Assembly: GCA_020736575.1 (NCBI GenBank)
Contig: JAGPYM010000012.1
Span: 744,001 to 808,000, forward strand
From: Thelonectria olida
Taxonomy: Eukaryota; Ascomycota; Sordariomycetes; Hypocreales; Nectriaceae
Reading direction: 5' to 3'
DNA: 64,000 bases
Below, piece by piece: positions 23,880 to 35,900 of this stretch (position 1 is the stretch's first letter; every line of letters starts with the position of its first letter). The notes below the pieces were generated by a model, which was not told where the DNA came from, made no database searches, and saw only the letters and a program-made list of their open reading frames with translations. A program made the position numbers and the translations under genes.

Positions 23880-24447
23880 ATGGACTACGCCAGCATTCCC
23901 ACGCCCGAGGCCTGCTACGCCGACTTTTGCCTGCTTCCGGTGCGTCTTGGAACCAACCCCCCTTCAGGCGCTCACCTTTACTGAATGGATGAGAACAGAT
24001 CGGTACAGGCAGCGTTTCCGTGGCAGAGGACATTGCCGAAGTGCAAAAGGTTCTCAAGGCCAGTGGCCTCAAGTACACGCTGCACTCGGCTGGGACGACG
24101 GTTGGTGAGTCATTTCCCTGCTCTTGTCGTCTCTCGATGTCCTTGGGCAAAGAGATATCCTGAAAAACCTGGAAGAGAGATGCTAATCAGGATGTGTTTC
24201 CGTAGAGGGTTCCTGGGACGAAGTCATGGCGGCAGTGGGCAAAGCTCACGCCGTCGTGCACAAGCGCGGTGTCGTAAGAGTGCAGTCGTCCATGAGAGTC
24301 GGCAGCAGGTACGTCCCCCTTTTCACACAACGATGGCGTGCGAGCTCATGAATCCTGGGGAATAGGACGGATAAGAAGCAGACGGCCGAGGATAAAGTCA
24401 AGAGGGTAGAAGGTCTCCTGGCAGCGGCAGCAGAGGAGAGCAAGTAA
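23880..24447 (+). CDS. ECM15: Thiamine-binding-fold protein (UPF0045/MTH1187 family, ECM15-like), 4 exons
   Basis: Exons 23880-23939, 23999-24104, 24206-24308 and 24366-24447 join in frame to 116 residues. Donors are GTGCGT, GTGAGT and GTACGT. The product begins MDYASIPTPEACYADFCLLP, then IGTGSVSVAEDIAEVQKVL, YTLHSAGTTVEGSWDEVMAAV and RVQSSMRVGSR. These are the conserved blocks of the MTH1187/YkoF-like family, whose members form a ferredoxin-like fold and bind thiamine or related ligands. The yeast member is Ecm15. The role is not well defined and I infer no pathway. No single exon exceeds 36 codons, so the gene is easily missed by ORF searching. Confidence 0.88.
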
Positions 24448-27090
24448 CGGCACCTCGTGGGCAAGGGAGTTTGAGTACCTATCCGTAGGGTAGGTAGGTG
24501 ATGAGGGTGGACCACTTGGATGTCGACTTGAAGCCCACGAGGCATATTGTTTCTGCTTCGGCCTCACGATGCCGTGTCACACTCAATCTCCCCGGCCAAT
24601 TCCCCAGGTCTCTTCCCCCGGGCCCCCCTCCTGCGATCCCAATGCCCTCCGTCCCGGTTCACGGGCCCCCTCCGCCGGCCGGGTTCAACAAGCAAGCAAA
24701 ACAAAAAACAAAATGCAATGGAAATCATGTGTCATTCGTGTTCTTAGTTCCGCAAACGCAAGTAAGAAAAAAGGATGCAAGAAATCCGGGGAACTGCATC
24801 CAACGTCGACAAAAAATGGCGGCTCGTGCGGTATTACGTACATAGGTACCGAAGAATGCTCCGGCCGGTGATGGAGGACTCCTTTTTTCCTCTCTGGAGG
24901 GTCCTCCCGTGGGTTTCCTTTGGGTGCCCACCCTCTGCGTCCGAAACAAATGGCACATGGAGGAAGGGAGGCTTCAGGTGTATCGGACCGGAGCCCGGAG
25001 GTCGACTGCCCCGGGGGCCCCGGACGCGGCCTCCGGGAGGTGCGGCCGTCTTGGCTGTGCTATGGACACGAGAAGAAGATTGCTTGTAAGCCACGGGGAT
25101 TTACGCCGAGTTGCAATTGGGCCAGGTCGGGTTGCCTTCTCGAAAGGACAAGTTTCGACTGGTTGGTCCTCGGCTCCGAGTGAGCCGCTGTCTTTCTGAG
25201 AGACTCAGGACGGCCGAAGGTGGAGACTGACGGGTTCTCTTTTTGCTTACGCTGGGTTCGTAACTAACGAAAGGACTCGCTCATCGCTCAGGGCGAGATC
25301 GGAGATAACTAAGACGAAGGTGGGCAATACCTTGGGCAAATGGATCGAGGCATTCGCAGAGTCCGTTTCTTTGCCTATCTGCTCCCGGGTGCGTTGTTGA
25401 ACGTGGTCCTACCCGCAGCTAGTCGATACATCTCATCCTCGTGGTTCGCAGCCACAAGCACAATAGAGCTGGCGGCTAGCTACAGTAGTTATCTGCATTA
25501 TGTTCCGAATGCAGAACTCGACCTGCACGTCGACACCCTCCGGACATGTATCTCCATATGCAGCAGCTCGTTGTCAGTGTTGCAGCTTACCTCCCTCCCT
25601 ACCTCCAGCTATGTATGTTTGATCGCAACGTTATGTAGAGAGGCCCAACCAAGTCGTCATGTTTCTCCCCCCCCCGCAAAGACCGGGGTGAATCCTCGTC
25701 GGTTGACGTGAGATGATGCAAACGCGCAGACAATTACAACATCATACCGGCACTTTGACCAAAGAAAAATTCGTCTGTCTACCCCATGACCATGTTAAAA
25801 AAAAACCCCTTCATGACAATGACAAAAACGCAATGCAATTCGTACGTCACACGGCCAGGTGTTTGAAGTCCGATTTCCCTTCGATCATCGGTCCCCCCCC
25901 GCGGTTCGCTCAGATACACGCCCCAAAATATGGGACCGGCAACGGCTCCCGGTCGTGGCGGGTGTGGCTTTGCCCTTCCATCTCGTCCATCGTTTTCCCC
26001 TTTCTCCCCTCTGGGCATGTCTCGGTGAGCCCCGGGACCGGACCGGGCTTGCGGGGGGAATCGCGGTAGCCGGTTCAAGCGCGGAGGGGGGGTGCGTGTG
26101 AGAATCGGAGAGAGAGAGAGAGCAAGAGACTGCGAAGAGGTGTTCGCCTTGCCTGGCAGGTGCCGAGCAGAGATCAAGATCTGATGGGACCGGAGAAGGG
26201 AGGGGCGTGGAACCCGGCGATCTGGGATTTTTCTTTTGCGTTTGCAGAGTTGGGGGGAGGGAAAATCGGGCGAGGGAGAGGGAGAACACCAGGGCCGGAT
26301 GCTGGTGGTGGGGTTGGACTTGTCGTGATGGCTTCACCAGCGTAGAGCGGCCATAGGGCTCAAGTGAGTAAGGACGCCGCAAGACATTCCAAATAAAGGA
26401 CGATTATAACTTGCGAGGCATTTTGTTGTTTATTGAATATCGTGAGTCATTTCTTTTCTCATATTCTAGTTCCCACGTTGGAATATCAACCTCCGTCTTG
26501 GGAGAGATATATTGACAGCTCAAGCACAAGTCATCCGATAACCAACGTTCTCCATCATCTCCCCCCCGAAGCTTCTCATACCTTCCCTCCCCTACCAAAA
26601 CCACCCACTGGCGATATCTCACATGGCGTTGCAAGGTGAACCGCCCGCCCGCCGTCTCTCACCTTGGTCACAGCCCAGCCAGCCCGCAGTCCCACTCCCC
26701 CTCCTGCCTCTAGAGGTAAGGTCATAGAATCTTCCTGCCGGCAGAAGCCTTGTTCTTGAAAAGCCTTCCCGTTTGTCAATCAGACGGGCGTCCCTTGTCC
26801 GGTTTTCCCGCTGTTTGCCGCCGTGACTTACACCACGCACGCGTCTAAGTTGACGTGCATAGAGCCGCAACCTAAGTTCAAAAGCAATGCACTCTGCCGC
26901 ATTCCCAAAGGATTCAACGTGATTGGCCAGTTTGTCTTTGATAAACGGGTTTCTTTTTATTTCCTTCACGCATAATAAGAGCCCAACATTTCGAACTCTG
27001 TCTCTAGATAGCCTTCCGTCCTATTTGGGGGTATTCCTTTTACATCCTTCATTAATCCGTACTGAACCCAAGAAACATAATGAGAAAGAC
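24448..27090. other. Gene-free GC-rich region upstream of the GABA genes
   Basis: About 2.6 kb with no supported gene. It contains poly-C runs (near 25670 and 25890), a GA microsatellite (26108-26122) and a TAGGGTAGGTAGG word at 24486. Overlapping frames on both strands are low-complexity, and none shows a domain or spliced continuation. Confidence 0.6.
26108..26122. repeat. (GA)7 microsatellite
   Basis: An uninterrupted GA run within a purine-rich stretch. No gene context was found. Confidence 0.85.
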
Positions 27091-28822
27091 TTATTGACGC
27101 TCGATGCCCGTCATGACCATCTTGGTCACCATGAACTCTTCGATTCCGTACTTGCTTCCCTCGCGTCCGAAACCGCTCTGCTTGACGCCGCCGAATGGCG
27201 CTGCGGGATCGCTCAGAGCACCTGGAACATCCGTGTTAGCTGATTGTATCTGACTTGAGGGTTCATTCGTGTTTAACTTACCGACGTTGACGCCGACCAT
27301 GCCAACCTCAAGAGCCTCAGCCACCCGCCAGCAGCGGTTGACGTCTCTGCTGTAAAAGTATCCTCCCAGGCCGACCTCGGTGTCGTTGGAAATGGCAATG
27401 GCCTCCTCCTCCGTGTCAAAGGTGAAGAAGGCAGCCACAGGCCCAAACGTCTCCTCGGTGCAGATCTTCATGCCGGGCTTCATGTCCGTCAGCATCGTGA
27501 GCCCGAAGAAGTTGGGACCCAGATGCGGCAGCCGCTCGCCGCCGTGGACCAGACGCGCGCCCTTGGACAGAGCGTCCTTGACGTGCTCCTCGACCTTTGC
27601 GACGGCGCGGCCGTGAATCAAGGGACCATGGGTGGTGCCCTCGGTCTGGCCGTCGCCGACCTTGAACTTGCTCACGACGTCGAGCACCATCTGCACAAAC
27701 TTGTCGTGGACGCTGCGGTGCACGAGGATGCGGTTCGCGCACACGCACGTCTGGCCCGAGTTGCGGAACTTGCTGGCCATCAGGCCCTGCACGGCGGCCT
27801 CGAGGTTCGCATCTTCAAACACGATGAAGGGCGCGTTGCCGCCCAGCTCAAACGACAGCTTCTTGATGGTCGACGACGACTGGTTCATCAGGATCTTGCC
27901 CACGCCCGTCGACCCCGTAAACGAAATCTTCTTGACGTCCGGGTGCGTCGTCAGCACCTTGCCGACCGCCGCCGTGTTGTCCAGCGCCGTGATGATGTTG
28001 ACGACGCCGGCCGGGATGCCCGCGCGGTGCGCCAGCTCGGCAATGGCCAGCGCCGTAAAAGGGGCTTCGGCGGGCGCCTTCACGACGACGGTGCAGCCAG
28101 CCGCCAGCGCGGGGCCGACCTTGCGGGTGATCATGGCGGCGGGAAAGTTCCATGGGGCGATGAGCCCGCAGACACCCACGGGGTGCTTGATGGTGACGAG
28201 CCTGCAGTCCGGGTTGCTGGCCTCGATGGTCTCGCCGTAGATGCGCGGGGCCTCCTCGGAGAACCACTCGAAGAAGTTTGCGGCATAGACGACCTCGCCC
28301 TTTGCCTCGGCCAGGGCCTTGCCGTTCTCGAGCGAGATGAGATGGGCGAGGTCGTCTGCGTTCTCCATCATGAGGTCATACCAGCGGCGGAGCAGGCGGG
28401 CCCGCTGGCGAGCCGGGGTCTTGCGGTACGTGGGAAACGCCGCGGCGGCGGCCTCGATGGCGGTCGTGGTGTCTTGGGCGTCGAACTCGGGGCACTTGGC
28501 GAGCTCTTCGGTGGTGGAAGGGTCTATTGGTGCGGAAGAGAGTCAGTCATGCTGTTTCTTCCCCAGGACGGGTTTTCCTTGCTTCTTTCGACTTTTTGTT
28601 GGGTATCGAGAGGCAAGGGGTGTAGGTAGATAGGCTCATGCACTGCAACGACTGATTATGCAACTTACTCTCGACGCTGAACGTCTTGCCGGACTTTGCG
28701 GCGACCCATTGGCCGTTGACGTAGCAGGACTCCTTGAGCAGCGAAGGGTCGTTGAGCTGCAACAGGCATGGGCGGCAACGCACCTTGGAGGTGGTCGTCG
28801 TGCCAGGAACTGCCATGATCAT
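27091..28822 (-). CDS. UGA2: Succinate-semialdehyde dehydrogenase (GABA shunt), 3 exons
   Basis: Exons 28822-28669, 28523-27282 and 27221-27091 join to 508 residues (six nt shorter if ATG 28816 is used). It is an aldehyde dehydrogenase of the SSADH branch. IAPWNFPAAMITRK is the cofactor-binding lead, FTGSTGVGK the Rossmann loop, FELGGNAPFIV has general-base Glu277, and GQTCVCANR has nucleophile Cys311. The C-terminus GGVKQSGFGREGSKYGIEEF is typical of SSADH. A second Cys two residues after the nucleophile matches SSADH redox-switch enzymes. It oxidises succinic semialdehyde to succinate; whether it is mitochondrial or cytosolic is not clear from the N-terminus. It is divergent from GABA aminotransferase. 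A 27-nt GTGCGT...GCAG segment in exon 1 (28757-28783) could be mistaken for an intron. Confidence 0.93.
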
Positions 28823-30934
28823 GTTGGCGGTTGGTGGATTGATTGGTGTTGAGGAGACAGGGTATGTATGTATGGTTGGCAAGGTAAGGTAGGTCGTGAT
28901 AATGTGGTGGTGTAAGTGAAGAGAGGGCAACACCAGGTTAAGATATCTCTCTGGCTCTTGGTGCTTTACAATGAGGACACTTGGTTTTCTTCTTTCTTTA
29001 CGCTTCTTTATCGACAAGTTCTCAATCGGACCTTCCGGGATTTCTAATCTCTGACGCCAAAAGCGGCCATGATGCCTTATACTTGGAAAGGCCCAAGACG
29101 GACTCTAAGAGTATGGCCGAGGTGCAAGAGAAGGGACACGGCATCGAGCCGGTTTGGCGCATTTCGAGTTCCCTTCCCCGTCATCGAGAAGAAGCGCCGA
29201 GGCGGAGTTCAGAATCCAATCGAACTTGTCCCGTTTGCCATGTTTGCCTTTAGGTTGGCTGGGACCGCGATCTGAGGGCGACTTTGCCTGGTCTGCTTTG
29301 GTGGTTTGGGCAAAGGAAACAAAAGCCGGCCGGTTCACGATAGTCTAGATCCCGGGCCGGCAACATTCAAGAGCGGCGGCCAGGGAGGAAAAAAAAAGGT
29401 TGTGTGTCATGACTTCTCGATGGAGTATACGTAGCCATGATGGGAGGGAAGGGTCCCAGAGTAAAAAACTTCAGGCCCATAGGAGGGGGCGTGGCCGAGG
29501 GTGTGTACGGATGGCGGCATTGAAGGTCCAAGGTGTGCGTGCCGGTAAGTGAGATGGAGTTCGTCGAGAGGAACCCCAACCCCCACAGCTCTTCTTCCTC
29601 GACTGCCACTGAAGATTTCCGCATGTCACAAGGGGTGTGAGGCCTACCTCGTCGTTACAGGGGCCGCCGAACGGTCAGTGAGAGAGCGGCATCTCAAGGC
29701 ATCTCGCCCATCTCAGTCATCGCCAGGGCGGCAGAAGCTGAACAGAGATGGGGAATGCCTCCAAGAGCCAGTGGGGAAAATGGAGATTCCAGGCGCTTCG
29801 ACCAGCTTCAGAGCCAACCCGTGATCCCATGATTCCCCTCTTGGCTCTTGTTGCCCTGGGAGTGGCGTTGGCATTCTTGTTTTCCTTTTTTCTGACATGG
29901 CTCTTTTACTGGGGACAGTTTCTTTTTTGTTTGCTTGCTGATTGATGATCTGCCAGTGCGAAGTACTTCGTACCTACCTTGCAACGTAAGCTGAAGGACG
30001 AGAGGGCACGGGATTCGCTCGGCATCGTAAATCCATGTACTCCTGTACTCTGCAATTGTCACAGCTGATGGCTCTGTTGGAGAGTGAATGACACCAAAAA
30101 CATGCCTCCCCAACCAGCACCTTACCTCGCTGGGTATCTGATGTGTAAAGTCTCGGAAAAAATACACTATCGACTGCAGCGGAAAAGGAACCGTCCCCGG
30201 CCTCGCCGTGTATCTTCCATCTGCCTTAACTCAACCGGTGCAAAAGATAGTCCAATGGGCAGAGAATGTACTCGAATTCCCCATCCCAATTGGAACGACA
30301 AAAAAACCATTCCTTCACGTTACAGTACGTAGTTCCTACCTTAAACTGTTTCTAGGCAATTATTCTTGGTTGTTGCTTCCCCTTGCCTCCCTCCCCTCCA
30401 CCTAAGGCACCTTCCTCCACACCTTGTTCCACTGTTCCACCCCCGTGTGCTACGACCACCGTGCGTACCTTCCCTCCCTGAGTCCCTCCATTTGTGGCGG
30501 CGCCGTTGGGGTCTCGTGAGCCTCCGGCTTCGTCCCGGTCTTCTCGACTCCGGTCCCACGAGCCGCACCGCAGCCCGAACCAGGAGCGCTTCAATCGAAG
30601 CGGCACTCACACACACACTCTCTCGCTGAGTGCACCCTCCGCCGCTCTTGACATCTCCATCATGGGATGGCAGTCGTCTCCGCAGCGCAACTCAATGGCC
30701 GCCAACCCTTTCCTGGAACGGGGGACATTGGCTTCCATACACCCCATTCCCACCTCATGGCCAATTGCCCGCCCCCCGAGACTCCGAAGGACGTTTCGTC
30801 TAAGAAACCGCCGATTGCTATAATAGCTTCCTTCCCCCAGCTGCTTTGAACTTGATTCCAGCTCAAGACACTCCTCTCTCTCTCATCCTCTTCTCTTTAG
30901 ACATCACCGAAAGAGTTCCTCACATACCTTCACG
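28823..30934. promoter_or_regulatory. Shared divergent promoter region of the GABA-shunt genes
   Basis: 2.1 kb separate the two start codons. HGATAR words, the binding consensus of fungal nitrogen GATA factors such as AreA, occur at 29338-29343 (CGATAG), 30167-30172 (CGATAG, minus strand) and 30245-30250 (AGATAG). The last is next to a CCAAT at 30252-30256. A TATAATA lies at 30819-30825, 110 bp before the GABA-T ATG. Nitrogen control of GABA use is established in fungi; these particular sites are inferred, and three hits in 2 kb is not far above chance. No other gene was seen. Confidence 0.45.
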
Positions 30935-32486
30935 ATGCCTTCCTTCGTCGAGACCCCCGTCACCACGGAGATTCCCGGCCCCGTCTCCAAGGCCAGCACC
31001 AAGAAGCTCGATGCCATCTTCGATGCTCGTGCTGTGCACTTCGTTGTCGACTACAACAAGAGCAATGGCAACTACATTGTCGATGTCGACGGTAACAAGT
31101 ACCTCGATGTGTAAGTCTCAGCCTCAACAACACCCAACTTAGACCGCCATGGAAACTAACATCTCGGCAGCTACGCTCAAATCGCCTCCATCCCCGTTGG
31201 CTACAACAACACCACCCTGATCGAGGCCGCCAAGTCCCCCGAGATGGCCTCCGCCCTCGTCAACCGTCCCGCCATCGGCAACTTCCCCTCCGACCAGTGG
31301 GTCGACATCCTCCGCGACGGCCTCATGAAGGTCGCCCCCAAGGGCCTCAGCTACATCTTCACTGCTCAGTCCGGCTCCGAGGCCAACGAGCTTGCCTACA
31401 AGGCCGCCTTCATGCTCTACCGCCGCCGCCAGCGTGGTGAGGGTGTTGAGTGGTCCGACGAGGAGATTGCCTCATGCCTCAACAACTCCAAGCCCGGTTC
31501 CCCCGAGCTCGCCATCATGAGCTTCCGCAACTCCTTCCACGGCCGTGGCTTCGGCTCCCTTTCCACTACCCGCTCCAAGGCTGTCCACAAGCTTGACATT
31601 CCCAGCTTCAACTGGCCCCAGGCTCCTTTCCCCGCCCTCAAGTACCCTCTTGAGCAGCACACCGAAGAGAACGCCGCCGAGGAGAAGCGATGCCTCGAGG
31701 AGGTTGAGCGCCTCATCACCTCGTGGCACTGCCCCGTTGCCGGTCTCATTGTCGAGCCCATCCAGTCCGAGGGTGGTGATAACCACGCCTCTCCCTCCTT
31801 CTTCCAGGGTCTCCGTGACATCACCAAGAAGCACGGTACCGTCCTCATCGCCGACGAGGTCCAGACTGGCTTCGGTGCTACCGGTTCTTTCTGGGGTCAC
31901 GACCACTGGAACCTGAGCTCCCCCCCTGACATGGTCACCTTCTCCAAGAAGGCCCAGACTGCCGGTTACTTCTTCGGTAACGAGCAGCTCATCCCCGATA
32001 AGGCTTACCGCCAGTTCAACACGTTCGTCTCCCTCGATTCCTCGATTTATGACCCTTTACTGACTGAGAAACAGCTGGATCGGTGACCCAGCCCGTGTCA
32101 TCATGTGCAAGGCTGTCATCAAGGAGATCCTCGACAAGAAGCTCGTTGAGCAGACCGCCCGCGTCGGTGGCATCCTCTACAAGGAGCTTGAGCACCTCTC
32201 TGCCAAGTACCCAGAGTACATTGCGAACCTCCGAGGCAAGAACCAAGGGTAAGTTTTTAACGTCGTCGAAACAACAAACACCACGAAACTAACATATCTG
32301 CTCAGTCACTTCATCGCTTTCGACACCAAGGACCCCGCTGCTCTCGTCCGCTCCATGCGCGCCATCGGTGTGAACATCGGCACCTGCGGCAAGAACACCG
32401 TCCGCCTCCGTCCCATGCTCATCTTCGAGGAGTCCCACATCCCCATCCTCGTCAACGCCCTCGACAAGGTCATCGGTGCTCTGTAA
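30935..32486 (+). CDS. gatA: 4-aminobutyrate aminotransferase (GABA transaminase), 4 exons
   Basis: Exons 30935-31110, 31171-32022, 32075-32248 and 32306-32486 join to 460 residues. It is a class III PLP aminotransferase of the UGA1/GatA type. YLDVYAQIASIPVGYNN is the N-terminal block. QSGSEANELAYKAAFM binds the cofactor phosphate. SFHGRGFGSLSTTRSK and LIADEVQTGFGATG are diagnostic, the latter with the PLP-ring Asp. FSKKAQTAGYFF contains the Schiff-base Lys in the pair 318-319. The C-terminus has GHFIAFDT and CGKNTVRLRP. It transfers the amino group of GABA to 2-oxoglutarate, giving succinic semialdehyde and glutamate. Very strong C-ending codon bias suggests high expression. Length is close to yeast Uga1. 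Its product is the substrate of the divergent neighbour. Confidence 0.95.
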
Positions 32487-32877
32487 ACTGGTCTCTTCGC
32501 CAAGGAAAAATGGAGGAGAGGAGAGAGGAAAACTGGCCCCGTCGGAACGACTGGAGTTTATACCATCATCATGTTAACTAGCGCTGCATTTTTGTGTTAA
32601 TGAAGGGAAAGGAAAGCCTTTTGTGGGATAAGAAAAAGACAAGGGCAAACGGGATGACGATTCTGATAAGGTAATACCTAGGTGGGAACAGACAGGCGTC
32701 GAATATGACGGAAGTAGTTCTACGCTGGGCGTACATAGGAAATGGGAAATGATAAACATTTACAAGGCTGTGATCACTAATGTTCGTGAGGATGAATTGA
32801 CTTGCTCTGAGCGCTGGATGAGCGTCCGGCTCGCATCATAAGGTTCACAACCCAGGAATCATTCTTCGACGATAGTT

Positions 32878-32891
32878 CACGGCCGGCCGTG
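32878..32891. repeat. 14-bp perfect palindrome
   Basis: CACGGCCGGCCGTG reads identically on both strands. It lies five bases before the inverted repeat at 32896 and about 390 bp after the GABA-T stop. Confidence 0.9.
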
Positions 32892-32895
32892 TTTG

Positions 32896-32977
32896 GAATC
32901 CCGAGTGAAGCGAACTCGGCCCAAGAACGCGATGCCGGCTCGGCTCCGGTCCTGGACGCGCGCTTCACTCGGGATTC
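32896..32977. repeat. Perfect 17-bp inverted repeat with 48-nt loop
   Basis: Arm GAATCCCGAGTGAAGCG at 32896-32912 is exactly reverse-complemented at 32961-32977. The 48-nt spacer is GC-rich. As RNA or single-stranded DNA it would form a stable hairpin. It could be a transcript-end structure, a protein-binding dyad or a remnant of a foldback element; the sequence does not decide between these. Confidence 0.85.
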
Positions 32978-35900
32978 TTTCGGCCTCCTATCCTTCTCTG
33001 GGAGAAGATATTGGACCTGGGGACGGCCACGTGCTCATCTTATCACAAAAGCTAAGCGAACGAAACGAACGAACGGCTGTGACCGGCAACATGCAGTGAT
33101 CGAGGCGTGACGGCGGTAACCTGCTCTCCTTGCTGGGTCTGGCAAGTCTGGGTCCTGGTCTTGGTCTTGTTCAGGGCGGGGCGTCCTATGTGGCTTGCAT
33201 TGGCAGATGAAAGGGATTGGACACAATCTGGGCTGCAGCACCGCAGGAGGAGGATCGGGTATCTGCGATCACCAGGGCCCTGCGGTTGTCGGATTCGGCC
33301 GACTGTCGGTACATAGCTACCGTAACCTGGACCTCTTTTGGAGCTGGGGGACCAGCTATCGATCATGAAGTGGAGGGTAGGCCGGGCCGTTGTCTGTCAA
33401 CTCTCTTAAGTGTTTGAATTCATACGCCGTGAACCCGCAGCTTCCGACCCCAACAAACCTTCCTAGAGAAAAACTAGAAACGAACGGAACTTTGTGGAGG
33501 TCAATTGACAATTCGGGTCGCTTGTGGCGCTGGGGTAAGAGGATATCTCTGCCTATTTAGGTCTCCCGAAGGGGAACTGAAATGAGGGGGAGGTTGGGAT
33601 ATGCAGGTCGAGCAGCCACGGGACGTGAAAAGGGCTTAGGCGAGCCATTGAGAAGCCTGAACGATGGAATGGTTGCAATAATATGTTTCGGATTGTGATT
33701 GCGTGTCGACTGCCTAACTGGAGGCTACGGTATGTCTTGGAGACTGTAGGGGGAGCGAAGTGGCTGCTGACGCGGGATGGTTGGATGTATGGCGGCTGAG
33801 ACTCGTCCACTAGGGTCGAAAGAAATCTGGAGAAGAATGTCAGTTTGCGCATTTTGTCATTTCCTCAACTTTGATAAATTGAACCGGGGAACGAGTGGTC
33901 AATTGATAAGAACAAGGGTTCCCTCGGCTTATAGGTTTGGTCTCACGACCCAGGCGAACTGGGTCGTCGTGCAACTAAGGTGTTGGTCTGTTGAATGGTG
34001 ACAATGGTCGCCCGTCCCGCATATGGATCCAATCTTGACCTGGTCTCCTCCCGAGGAAAGGGTGGTAGGGTTGTAACGGCAGCGGCAGACCAAGTCCGTC
34101 AGACTGGGACGGAACTGAGGTATATGCCGGGGAGTCGGATAGGGCACATAATGGCAGATACTGGATAGTGATCGGGGACAGTTGCCTCATCGACAATCCT
34201 GATGTGTTTGTGATATTTGTTCCTTGATCTTGTGCTGCGCATGGGTATTGTGCACTGCACTGGTTGGGGGATCGGAAACCATCTCGCATCTAGATTCGCA
34301 GCTACAGGGGCTTAGCGAGGACGGGATCGGGACGAAGTGCTTGATGCTTGAGCCTTGGCCCTGGATGCTTGACATTCAATGCTGAAGGGCGGCGCGTCGT
34401 CATAGTTGAGCGTCATCACGACCGTCTTCAGGCAGCCAACCAGCCAGCACAGCCGATTCCAACCCCGCAAAAAAAGGCCAACACAAGATCTGGGGCATGA
34501 GGCGAGGCTTGGCCGCACGGGATCGTCGTTTCCAATAAACTGCCGCGTCCTTGAAAGCCACCAACGCTGATCCTGGAAGTACGGCAATAAGTGCAACGCC
34601 TACGGTGCGCTTTCTGGGCGGGCTGGAGCAGGCTGCGGCAATAGTCAATGTCCTTGATATGAGCACTAATAACACCCAGGGCGCACCTATGCAATGGTCC
34701 ACTCGCACCTGCAACCCTGGTCACAGTGAGGCGTCGCAGAGTTGTGTCGTGTCTTCGTGTTGGTCAGTGCGGCTGGAATTCCATGGTGGAGAGTGGTGGA
34801 AGAGGGAATCGGAGAAATGCCATTTGTTCGTCTGGTCGTGTTGTGGTGTTTGCTTGTTGCTGGCTGCGTCGTGCGTCGGGCTGCGGTTGAGAGCACTAGC
34901 GGCTTGGTCAGCAGATCCCCGAGTGATGTCGGCTTGGCACAGTGGGTGTGTATGGAAGAAAGATGCTCGTCTTCGTGTTGTCGCCCGTGTCTATGGGAGG
35001 TGCATCGTGATATTGCTTGACTGAGCCGTGGTGCCCTTCCTCTTCTGTGCCGTCCGTGTCTGTCAGTCTGGAGAAGAAACGCTGTCACTCTATCTTGCCG
35101 TTGACTGTTGGTTGGTCCCCCATGTTGCCCCGCTCCGCCCCGCCCCGCCTGATGAGGTACTGGACGGACAGGACGGAGAGAGGGGTTAACTGAGTTATTC
35201 CAAGGTCGGCTGCCTTCAAGGTGTCTTGGAGCTGCAAAGACTAGACTCAAACGAAGGGGAACGTCTTGTCTTTCAGACCTCTGAGATTTGGCGATGAGGG
35301 GCGGTTGCATTATTTGCTTTTTTGCTGCAGCCTGTGCCTCTTTCCTTTCTTTTTTCTGTCGGGTCTTCTTCGTTTCCGGATGGTTGAGGTTGAGAAAACA
35401 GCAAAAAGTTTCGACAGGCAAGGACAACCCCCTGTGCCCCTCTGTTACTGCCACTTGTAGAGTCGTGTTGCACCTTCCAAGACCCAATAAAATACCACCC
35501 TAGTCCCCTGACACACGTGCCCTGACAAACCCTGGAAGAACTCGCCCGTGGCCGCTGTCCGTCTCCGCCCCTACCTTGTCTCATCCCACAGCTCCAACAG
35601 TCAAACGGGACGGGCAAACTTCTAGGCGCAATGGCAACACTCCTACGGTGCGCGCGGCGTTCCTGGACAAGCCAGAAACCGCCCCTCCTCCCGCGCCGTC
35701 AACGCCGTCGCCGCTGCATCCGTACGGAGGATCAACGGCGCAGCCTACGTAACGGCAGATGTTGGCTATGCGCTCCTTCAACTCCGTCGTGAACTGGGTT
35801 CTGACAAGGAGAGGAGAGGGCACTCACTACAGAGCCAATGAACCATTGCCTTGACTTAACCCTAGAACCCGAAGCCCATGAGAACGGCGACATTTGCGGA

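Noticed and set aside
25340..26382. Several 80-165-codon frames around poly-C and GA runs
   Set aside because: Low-complexity DNA, no conserved motif, no consistent splice model.
27523..28629. 368-codon plus-strand frame
   Set aside because: Antisense shadow of SSADH; its openness follows from the strong GC-ending codon use of the real gene.
34687..35487. 266-codon minus-strand frame between GABA-T and the transcription factor
   Set aside because: Random-looking composition, no domain, no splice partners.
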